From NCBI GenBank assembly GCA_001767575.1, contig MELI01000035.1, positions 1 to 6,050 of the forward strand: 6,050 nucleotides of DNA. The letters are read 5' to 3'. The stretch is from Candidatus Aquicultor primus (GTDB taxonomy: Bacteria > Actinomycetota > Aquicultoria > Aquicultorales > Aquicultoraceae). The notes under the pieces were generated by a model. The model was not told the origin of the DNA. It saw only the letters and a program-made list of their open reading frames with translations, and made no database searches. Positions 1-4,602 of this stretch are shown in pieces (position 1 is the first letter of the stretch; each line of letters begins with the position of its first letter). The position numbers and the translations under genes were made by a program.

Positions 1-85
1 GCTGTGGCGCTTAATGCCGCTTATTTTTAAACGAGAGGAGGTGAATCGAAAAATGAAAGATGCTTCAAGTAAACATTCCAAAGCG

Positions 86-94
86 AAGGAGGTG
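86..94 (+). promoter_or_regulatory. Ribosome binding site that sets the cytochrome start at 101
   Basis: AAGGAGGTG ends six bases before the ATG at 101 and is a near-perfect match to the 16S anti-Shine-Dalgarno sequence. The first residues from this ATG form a standard signal peptide, which supports this start. A second good site (AGGAGGTG, 36-43) sits nine bases before another in-frame ATG at 53. Starting there would add 16 charged residues ahead of the signal peptide, so I prefer 101. Confidence 0.8.
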
Positions 95-100
95 AAAAAC

Positions 101-1477
101 ATGAAAAAGATTTTAATTATTATGATGGCTTTCGCGTTGTTGCTTGCCATGGGAAGCATGGCGCTAGCGAAGCAGGACCCTGCCGGCGGCCCCGGCAATA
201 TCGTTCCTAACGAGGTCACGCCGGTGGGACATGCCGGTGCGGTTAAGGATTATCGGTACTGGGAAGAGGGCACTGTGGCTGCTTCCGGTTCCTATACCGG
301 CGCAATACCGGCGGGCATTTATGCATCTAGTACCCATTTCTATGGTACCTGGAACAGCCCGTATACGGCTGGTGTCGATGGCTACAACTACAACGATGCT
401 CAAGATTACGTTGCGGCCGGCGACCAGGTTTTCAACGGTACTACGATGCTCTACCAGTCCGGCCCGCACGGCGGTTACCTCACGTCCACCCATAGGTGCC
501 GTGAGTGCCACGCAGTCCACCGCGCAGCCGGTAAGTTCAAATTGCTCCGTTCAGACACCAGGTTTGAGGCGTGCGATTGGTGCCACGGCACCGGCGCAGG
601 TTCTGGATACAACATCCAGATGGACAACGACGACGACTATACCACCGAGTATAACGTCGGCCACACTATGGGTTTTGGCGTCAGCACCGGCAAGTGGAGG
701 GCGCCCGATGACACCTACCCGGCGTATAAGCCGAATTACTGGTTCGGCGGTTTCTCCTGCTTCGACTGCCACAGCCCGCACGCCAACCCGGCGCGCATGC
801 TCGGCTACAAAGACAGCGGGCTGGCGGGTGGTGTGCTGCGGCCGGACGGCAAATATTACGCAATAGCCAATCCGGGCCACGACAACATCCAGTTCGCCAC
901 GGACGCATTCGGCGCCAATACCGGACGTGCCTATATGACGCTGGACAAGCCGATCTATCTCGCCGGCAGCTGGCTGTTGATCAAGAACCCCGACCGTGAG
1001 ATAGCGACCGATACCGAGACGGTGAAGTACTATGATATCGACACGCTGAACCTGCTGACTATTACTATCAACAAGGGGCAGGAGATTAGCGATAAGATTT
1101 ACTCCGACACAGACGTCAACGGTGACGCGACCAGTGGCTTGCTCGGCCAGTATGCGGCGAATATGGGCTGGACGGTAGCCCTAAGCGATGAGAATTCGCT
1201 TACCGCGAAGTTCCCGGTCAACAAGATGCCTATCGACTGGGATAGCCCTGTTGGTGCGGCGGGCACCGGCGCGGTCAACCCCGGCTTTGACGAGCGAGGC
1301 GGTACCGCTATTTGGAGCGTCAACGAGTTCTGCACCGATTGCCACGACGGCAACGCCGGCCAGCATACGGTCCAGGCCCCGCTCTTCAGCGAGGACCGCG
1401 CACTTAGGCTTCAAAGCAGTCCGAACGGTGGCTCCTACGACCTGGCCTACGGCCACGATGTCCAGCCGCGGCACTGA
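101..1477 (+). CDS. Secreted multiheme c-type cytochrome, N-terminal part up to an in-frame TGA
   Basis: This 458-codon frame encodes an exported cytochrome c likely to act in electron transfer outside the membrane. Residues 1-23 are a Sec signal peptide: MKK, a hydrophobic core, and a probable ALA|K cleavage site. Four heme-attachment motifs follow: CRECH (133-137), CDWCH (158-162), CFDCH (220-224) and CTDCH (411-415). The first and third have the CXXCHxxH form of the paired-CXXCH cytochrome families. Histidines in GPHGG, VGHTMG and YGHD could be distal heme ligands. A heme-free stretch of about 186 residues separates motifs 3 and 4. The frame ends with QPRH then TGA, in the middle of what looks like conserved cytochrome sequence, and continues in the same frame with three more CXXCH motifs. 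I infer that this is the first part of one 673-residue protein made by TGA recoding; a truncated pseudogene is the alternative. The electron-transfer partner and exact family are not recognised. Confidence 0.85.
   Translation: MKKILIIMMAFALLLAMGSMALAKQDPAGGPGNIVPNEVTPVGHAGAVKDYRYWEEGTVAASGSYTGAIPAGIYASSTHFYGTWNSPYTAGVDGYNYNDAQDYVAAGDQVFNGTTMLYQSGPHGGYLTSTHRCRECHAVHRAAGKFKLLRSDTRFEACDWCHGTGAGSGYNIQMDNDDDYTTEYNVGHTMGFGVSTGKWRAPDDTYPAYKPNYWFGGFSCFDCHSPHANPARMLGYKDSGLAGGVLRPDGKYYAIANPGHDNIQFATDAFGANTGRAYMTLDKPIYLAGSWLLIKNPDREIATDTETVKYYDIDTLNLLTITINKGQEISDKIYSDTDVNGDATSGLLGQYAANMGWTVALSDENSLTAKFPVNKMPIDWDSPVGAAGTGAVNPGFDERGGTAIWSVNEFCTDCHDGNAGQHTVQAPLFSEDRALRLQSSPNGGSYDLAYGHDVQPRH
1475..1477 (+). 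other. In-frame TGA inside the cytochrome gene; possible selenocysteine codon
   Basis: Codon 459 counted from the start at 101 is TGA, set in QPRH-TGA-ARQM. The frame continues unchanged on both sides, with CXXCH motifs upstream and downstream. The three other coding frames in the window (ending at 2122, 3821 and 5880) all stop with TAA, and neither long intact gene has an internal TGA, so general reassignment of TGA is unlikely. Readthrough as selenocysteine, perhaps replacing a cysteine, fits. A recent nonsense mutation or a sequencing error cannot be excluded. Confidence 0.5.
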
Positions 1478-1511
1478 GCGCGCCAGATGAAGTTCAATCC
1501 GGAGGATGGAC
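1478..1511 (+). promoter_or_regulatory. Candidate bacterial SECIS hairpin just downstream of the TGA
   Basis: Bases 1492-1500 pair with 1504-1511 around a GGA loop (1501-1503). The pairing is CC-U-A with GG-A-U, then one A/G mismatch, then C-G and U-A, then a bulged U, then G-C. The loop begins 23 bases after the TGA, inside the spacing usual for bacterial SECIS elements, and its first two bases are G as those elements require. A bulged U is also important for SelB binding in the E. coli element. The stem is short and interrupted, so chance is a real possibility. Confidence 0.4.
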
Positions 1512-2122
1512 AAGACTTTGGCCCGCACTGCCGTAACTGCCATAGGGGCTCAAGCTCGTGCGGAACCTGCCACACCAGCGGCGATACGAAATACCTGGCG
1601 GCTGGCGGCATTGGCAGCGGTGAGGCCGAATCGAGCATCGACGCCAACAACGCTAACAACAGCCTGAAGAACAGCGCGTTCGACACCGACTACACCACGA
1701 CCAACCAGGAAAACACCGTTACCATCAGCAACTACTACGGTTTTTTTAAGAAATCGCGGACGGTCGACTGGACGGTTTGGAGTGGCAATTGGCGTCAAGA
1801 CCCGGGCATTGCGACCGCGCTAGATGTTGCGAACATGTGTGCCGACGACGGCTTCAGTTGGCCGCACAGGACGCTCGGCTGGAAGATGCTCAAAGACGAC
1901 CTCTTCGGTCTCGACTTTGACAACAGCACCGTCGTCGATGCGGGCGAGGCAAGGACAGGCGGCATGGTCGCCCACGACCTCGACAGCGTCTGCCTCGATT
2001 GTCACAACCCGACGATCTGGAATGCGACGAGCGCTCTCGACCATGTTGACGATCCGGCTGATGATGCGCTGACTCCAAACGACAACAACGACGACGAACT
2101 CATCCTGAGAGGCTTGCCGTAA
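1478..2122 (+). CDS. Multiheme c-type cytochrome, C-terminal part after the TGA (three heme motifs)
   Basis: This continues the cytochrome frame to a TAA. The first available ATG is at 1487, which would give 211 residues. I do not believe that start, because the bases before it (GAGCGCGCCAG) contain no Shine-Dalgarno sequence. A protein starting there would also lack a signal peptide, whereas heme c is attached outside the cytoplasmic membrane. Counted in the joined protein, the heme motifs are CRNCH (477-481), CGTCH (487-491) and CLDCH (631-635). The first two are only five residues apart. The region between carries WPHRTLGW and a lone cysteine in NMCADD. The C-terminus is rich in Asp and Asn. 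It makes sense as the second part of the upstream gene, joined by TGA readthrough, or as the remnant left by a nonsense mutation. The heme motifs are clear; how it is expressed is inference. Confidence 0.75.
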   Translation, partial: ARQMKFNPEDGQDFGPHCRNCHRGSSSCGTCHTSGDTKYLAAGGIGSGEAESSIDANNANNSLKNSAFDTDYTTTNQENTVTISNYYGFFKKSRTVDWTVWSGNWRQDPGIATALDVANMCADDGFSWPHRTLGWKMLKDDLFGLDFDNSTVVDAGEARTGGMVAHDLDSVCLDCHNPTIWNATSALDHVDDPADDALTPNDNNDDELILRGLP

Positions 2123-2192
2123 GGCCGACTTTATTTATGGTTTCAAGTTCGTCAAATTGCAGCAGAAGGACGCAAGAAGGGTAAAACACAAA

Positions 2193-2217
2193 AGAGGCTC
2201 GCACACCGCGAGCCTCT
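2193..2217. terminator. Intrinsic-terminator-type hairpin after the cytochrome gene
   Basis: AGAGGCTCGC (2193-2202) pairs perfectly with GCGAGCCTCT (2208-2217) around an ACACC loop. It lies 70 bases beyond the cytochrome stop codon. On the plus strand the following sequence (GCTCTTCGTC) is only weakly T-rich. On the minus strand the hairpin is followed by TTTTGTGTTTTA, a better U-tract. It may work in both directions; its job here is most simply to end the cytochrome transcript. Confidence 0.55.
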
Positions 2218-2340
2218 GCTCTTCGTCGTACCAATAGAGGGACCGTTGATTGTGTATAGAGAAATGCTTGGCGGAAACATCGAGTAAGACAGGTACCGCG
2301 CGTTACAATAAGGGTGGTCGAAGGCTAACATTAATGTAAA
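2218..2340. other. Intergenic stretch with nothing recognisable
   Basis: Between the terminator hairpin and the AT-rich control region of the Fic gene I see no convincing gene, RNA or repeat. A tiny open frame from the ATG at 2264 has no ribosome binding site and stops after a few codons. The base composition shifts from GC-rich to AT-rich across this stretch. Confidence 0.5.
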
Positions 2341-2416
2341 TCTATTGAAAATTAATATAAAAGTTTTAATAGTCTATTGTAAGTCTATTGTAAATAATAA
2401 TATAATTTACAATAGA
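2341..2416. repeat. Iterated TCTATTGTAA sites upstream of the Fic gene; likely operator
   Basis: Two perfect 11-base copies of GTCTATTGTAA lie in tandem (2372-2382, 2383-2393). A degenerate copy, TCTATTGAAAA, lies at 2341-2351. The second tandem copy is also the left arm of a perfect 12-base inverted repeat: TCTATTGTAAAT (2384-2395) and ATTTACAATAGA (2405-2416), with a 9-base spacer. One arm abuts the predicted -35 element and the other overlaps the -10 element. This is the usual arrangement of a repressor operator. The regulator is unknown; the Fic protein's own C-terminal winged-helix-like region is the nearest candidate. Confidence 0.7.
2377..2406 (+). promoter_or_regulatory. Predicted sigma-70-type promoter of the Fic gene
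   Basis: TTGTAA (2377-2382) and a perfect TATAAT (2401-2406) are separated by 18 bases. Transcription would begin near 2413, giving a leader of about 47 bases. The -10 is consensus; the -35 matches four of six positions. The repeats described here cover both elements, so binding there would block this promoter. Confidence 0.55.
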
Positions 2417-2448
2417 TCTATCCGATATATTTCTTATCTTTCTGTTTT

Positions 2449-2456
2449 AGGGTGAT
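2449..2456 (+). promoter_or_regulatory. Ribosome binding site supporting the GTG start at 2460
   Basis: AGGGTGAT lies just ahead of GTG at 2460. The ATG at 2458 overlaps it but is followed immediately by TGA, so it cannot be the start. GTG is therefore the only reasonable start for the whole Fic frame. Confidence 0.6.
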
Positions 2457-2459
2457 CAT

Positions 2460-3821
2460 GTGAAGCAAAGAATAGTTGAGCCGGCACCGGATATTAGTGA
2501 TCTTAGTAACTTAAAAAGCGTCGCTTCGGCAATGTTTGGTAAACTCGGTCCGCTAACTCAAGCTATACAAAAGGCAAATAACGAATATCTATACTGGGAC
2601 AGATTCAAGCATCAGCGCTTTCCCGAAGGAGTTACGCCTGAGACGGCTTGGGAAATCCTAAAGTTATCCCGACTGTCACAAATGTCGTCATTTCCACTAA
2701 AAGATACACAAGGGCAAGAGTTTAGCTTTTGGCTGCCGGATTCAGCACAAAGGTCTCTCCACAACATCGACCGGCAAGCCCCAAAAATCATTAGCTCTGA
2801 GCTCCCAGTAATAAATGAGGCATCTAAGCGCAAGTATCTAATCAGCTCATTAATGGAGGAAGCAATTGCCTCAAGTCAAATAGAGGGCGCGGCTACAACC
2901 AGGAAATTAGCGAAGGATTTTTTGAGAACAGGGCGGAAGCCTTCTACAAGAGCGGAAAAGATGATTACCAATAATTATCAGACAATACAAAGAATTTTGG
3001 AGTGTAAGGATGAACAGCTTACTCCAGAAATGCTAATCGAGCTTCAGTCATCTATGACCGAAGGAACTATCGACCCAAATGATGTAGGTCAACTAAGGAA
3101 AAGCGACGACGTCTTTGTTTTCGATGACGCTAAGCATGAAATCCTTCATACGCCCCCTCTCGCAAAAGAGCTACCTGGGCGGATTGAGCTTTTATGTGAA
3201 TTTGCCAATTCTGATAAATATGATTCACGTTTTCTGCACCCGGTTGTTAAGGGTATCCTGCTACACTTTTGGCTCGCCTACATACATCCGTTTGTTGATG
3301 GAAACGGGAGAACAGCTAGGGCTTTGTTCTATTGGCACATGCTTGCTAACGATTATTGGATGTTTGAGTACTTATCAATTTCGCGGCATATTCTGTTATC
3401 AAGAAAAAAATACGAGACGGCATATCTATATGCTGAACAAGACAGCAATGATGCAACATACTTCATCGTTTATCATCTTGAAACAATTGAAAAAGCTCTA
3501 GCTAGTCTACAAAAGTACCTGGCTAAAAAGCAAGATGAGTTAAGAGAAACAACCCGTCTGAATGTCGCTATGAGTCTTAGGATAAACGACAGGCAGCAGG
3601 CTCTTGTGCGGCATGCTTTAAAGAATCCTGGTTTTGTGTATACCGTTGAATCACATCGAAGTTCGCACGGAGTCTCAATCCCAACAGCTAGAACTGATTT
3701 AGTTGGCCTCGTGAAGCGCGAGTTGCTTACTCTAAAGCAAGTCGGGAAAAAGCATTTCTTTATAGCGCCGGAAGATTTAAGCGAAAGAATATCAAGAGAT
3801 AAATTATCTCATCTGAGATAA
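2460..3821 (+). CDS. Fic family protein (class II, probable AMP-transferase) with C-terminal winged-helix-like region
   Basis: Fic enzymes transfer AMP (sometimes other nucleotides) from a nucleoside triphosphate to a Ser, Thr or Tyr hydroxyl of a target protein in the cytoplasm. The 453 residues contain the full catalytic motif HPFVDGNGRTAR (276-287): H276 is the catalytic base, D280 binds Mg2+, and the GNGR loop with R287 binds phosphates. S138-SQI-E142-G143 matches the inhibitory motif (S/T)xxxE(G/N). Its place ahead of the Fic core makes this a class II, self-inhibited Fic protein. The N-terminal part (about 40-110, with YLYWDRFK) resembles the long Fic proteins with an extra N-terminal domain. 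Residues about 370-436 look like a winged helix-turn-helix. All key residues are present, so it should be active once inhibition is relieved. No partner or antitoxin gene adjoins it, as expected when inhibition is built in. It is AT-richer than its neighbours, which suggests horizontal acquisition. The target is unknown. Confidence 0.93.
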   Translation: MKQRIVEPAPDISDLSNLKSVASAMFGKLGPLTQAIQKANNEYLYWDRFKHQRFPEGVTPETAWEILKLSRLSQMSSFPLKDTQGQEFSFWLPDSAQRSLHNIDRQAPKIISSELPVINEASKRKYLISSLMEEAIASSQIEGAATTRKLAKDFLRTGRKPSTRAEKMITNNYQTIQRILECKDEQLTPEMLIELQSSMTEGTIDPNDVGQLRKSDDVFVFDDAKHEILHTPPLAKELPGRIELLCEFANSDKYDSRFLHPVVKGILLHFWLAYIHPFVDGNGRTARALFYWHMLANDYWMFEYLSISRHILLSRKKYETAYLYAEQDSNDATYFIVYHLETIEKALASLQKYLAKKQDELRETTRLNVAMSLRINDRQQALVRHALKNPGFVYTVESHRSSHGVSIPTARTDLVGLVKRELLTLKQVGKKHFFIAPEDLSERISRDKLSHLR

Positions 3822-3963
3822 ACGCATACACGTCGTGCTTAGATTGCGTGAATCAATAATAGCAACAAGTGTCACAGCGTTGTCACTGCACGGGAGTTAC
3901 TTTTCGAACCAGCACCTGTTACAGCTATGGGGTCTATAAGATTTACGAGTGCAAAACATGCGT
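3822..3963. other. Short intergenic stretch after the Fic gene
   Basis: I see no gene here and no clear plus-strand terminator for Fic. ACGCA (3823-3827) and TGCGT (3845-3849) could form a weak hairpin without a T-tract. The Fic gene (+) and the tRNA gene (-) converge on this stretch. Confidence 0.4.
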
Positions 3964-3996
3964 AAAAACAAAAAGAGCGCCCTCGCGGACGCCCTC
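3964..3996 (-). terminator. Intrinsic terminator of the tRNA-Arg transcript
   Basis: Read on the minus strand, GAGGGCGTCC (3987-3996) pairs with GGGCGCTCTT (3973-3982) around a GCGA tetraloop, with three G-U pairs. It is followed by TTTTGTTTT. It starts 30 bases beyond the tRNA 3' end. A smaller hairpin, GCCGA-GAT-TCGGC (4001-4013), lies between the two. Confidence 0.8.
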
Positions 3997-4026
3997 AATG
4001 GCCGAATCTCGGCTGCTCGCCTGTTG

Positions 4027-4099
4027 TGCCCCCGGCATGAATCGAACATGCGACACCAGGTTTAGGAAACCTGTGCTCTATCCCCTGAGCTACGAGGGC
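4027..4099 (-). tRNA. tRNA-Arg, anticodon CCT
   Basis: On the minus strand a complete 73-base cloverleaf can be folded by eye. The acceptor stem is GCCCTCG with CGGGGGC (one U-G pair) and the discriminator is A. The D arm is GCTC-AGGGGATA-GAGC. The anticodon arm is CAGGT-TTCCTAA-ACCTG, giving anticodon CCT, which reads the arginine codon AGG. The T arm is GCATG-TTCGATT-CATGC. The 3' CCA is not encoded (CAA follows the discriminator), so it must be added by the CCA-adding enzyme. The gene is a single unit with its own promoter and terminator. Its 3' end faces the AT-rich Fic gene. Confidence 0.96.
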
Positions 4100-4133
4100 A
4101 AAAACTTTTCTTAAAGTGATTTTGACATAACTG

Positions 4134-4162
4134 AGTATAGAAGCTCACCCCCGACACGTCAA
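4134..4162 (-). promoter_or_regulatory. Promoter of tRNA-Arg
   Basis: On the minus strand TTGACG (4157-4162) and TATACT (4134-4139) are separated by 17 bases, a strong sigma-70-type promoter. Transcription would start near 4127, about 28 bases ahead of the mature tRNA 5' end. Confidence 0.75.
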
Positions 4163-4180
4163 GCAGCCTCGCGTGACAGC

Positions 4181-4195
4181 GCTGCTCATAGCAGC
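4181..4195. repeat. Small hairpin between the divergent promoters
   Basis: GCTGCT and AGCAGC form a perfect 6-base-pair stem with a CAT loop. It lies between the tRNA-Arg promoter (-) and the T-box promoter (+). There is no adjoining T-tract and I cannot assign a role. Confidence 0.3.
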
Positions 4196-4250
4196 TCCAA
4201 GGGCCTCGAGCCGGCTTAGTCTTTTTTGTGAAGTTTGTCTCAAGAGGTGT

Positions 4251-4279
4251 TTGACTTTGCATTAGCGCTCCACTATCAT
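4251..4279 (+). promoter_or_regulatory. Promoter of the T-box leader and aminotransferase gene
   Basis: TTGACT (4251-4256) and TATCAT (4274-4279) are separated by exactly 17 bases. Transcription would start near 4286, about 20 bases ahead of the base of T-box Stem I, as expected for a T-box transcript. Confidence 0.75.
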
Positions 4280-4303
4280 ATACCACAATATACTCCATAT
4301 ACA

Positions 4304-4573
4304 GATGCGTAGATGGGAAGAGTACGGTTAAATCACGGGACAAGAGAGCCGGGTTGCTGGAAGCCGGTACCAGGTTTAACACGGAAGGCCATCCCGGAGC
4401 AGTCGGGCTGAACATATCGGGCGCAAGCCGGCAAATAGGCCCGACCGGTGGCGACGTTAGAGCCGGGGTCACATCAGACCCCTTGAGGTCGAAGCCGTAA
4501 GGCGTCGATGAAAATGGGTGGCACCGCGAGCAGATGACAACCTCTCGTCCCGTTGGGATGAGAGGGTTTTTTT
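4304..4573 (+). promoter_or_regulatory. T-box riboswitch (tRNA-sensing leader) upstream of the aminotransferase
   Basis: The leader binds a specific uncharged tRNA and then favours an antiterminator over a terminator. All canonical parts are visible. Stem I has a basal helix (TGC with GCA) and a kink-turn-like GTAGAT/GGA. Its lower helix is GGGA (4315-4318) with TCCC (4392-4395). Its upper helix is GTTAAATC (4327-4334) with GGTTTAAC (4373-4380). The AG bulge is AGAGA (4343-4347) and the distal loop is GTTGCTGGAAG, closed by GCCGG/CCGGT. The specifier loop pairs AGTA (4321-4324) with GGAA (4383-4386), the S-turn motif. Stem II is GTCGGGC (4402-4408) with GCCCGAC (4439-4445). Stem III is GGGGTC (4465-4470) with GACCCC (4477-4482). 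The T-box sequence GGGTGGCACCGCG is at 4516-4528. By comparison with the glyQS leader, the specifier codon is most likely GCC (Ala, 4388-4390) followed by A, or else GGC (Gly, 4387-4389). The UGGC in the antiterminator predicts a tRNA with discriminator G, which fits neither, so the amino acid is left open. Confidence 0.93.
4541..4573 (+). terminator. Regulated terminator of the T-box leader
   Basis: CCTCTCGTCCC (4541-4551) pairs with GGGATGAGAGG (4555-4565) around GTT, and seven T residues follow (4567-4573). Its left arm (about 4542-4551) is also needed as the right arm of the antiterminator that pairs with the T-box at 4516-4528. The two folds therefore exclude each other. Transcription stops here when the cognate tRNA is charged. 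Confidence 0.92.
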
Positions 4574-4592
4574 ATACACAGACATGCCGATA

Positions 4593-4599
4593 AAGGAAG
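4593..4599 (+). promoter_or_regulatory. Ribosome binding site of the aminotransferase
   Basis: AAGGAAG ends three bases before the ATG at 4603 and lies beyond the leader terminator, so it is free in read-through transcripts. It supports 4603 over the downstream in-frame ATGs. Confidence 0.6.
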
Positions 4600-4602
4600 T
4601 AT

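Noticed and set aside
1..30. Possible C-terminal tail of an upstream gene (frame 1 reads AVALNAAYF then TAA at 28-30)
   Set aside because: Only nine codons are visible, and nothing distinguishes them from chance.
14..100. Longer cytochrome start at the ATG at 14
   Set aside because: It has no ribosome binding site, would bury the signal peptide behind 29 residues, and a far better start exists at 101.
1487..2122. Independent small cytochrome gene starting at ATG 1487
   Set aside because: There is no Shine-Dalgarno sequence and no signal peptide, and it continues the upstream frame exactly.
2372..2393. Tandem 11-base repeat as the start of a CRISPR array
   Set aside because: The units are directly adjacent without spacers, too short, and placed over a promoter.
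3869..4114. 81-residue plus-strand frame across the tRNA
   Set aside because: It is antisense to tRNA-Arg and its terminator. Its C-terminus, with GMNRTCDTRF and LYPLSYEG, is the usual artefact of translating tRNA antisense.
4122..4127. TTGACA on the plus strand as a promoter -35
   Set aside because: There is no -10 at 16-18 bases downstream (CTCACC there).
4374..4384. AAC in Stem I as an asparagine specifier (would fit a G73 tRNA)
   Set aside because: It is paired in the upper helix and lies before the S-turn GGAA rather than after it.
4386..4388. AGG in the T-box specifier loop, which would match the neighbouring tRNA-Arg(CCT)
   Set aside because: It overlaps the GAA of the S-turn and is not followed by a purine. 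The UGGC of the antiterminator would also not pair with the A discriminator of this tRNA.
4062..4472. 136-residue minus-strand frame covering the T-box and tRNA
   Set aside because: It is antisense to the T-box leader and runs into the tRNA. SSGDRAQVS is the sense-strand translation of the tRNA 5' part.
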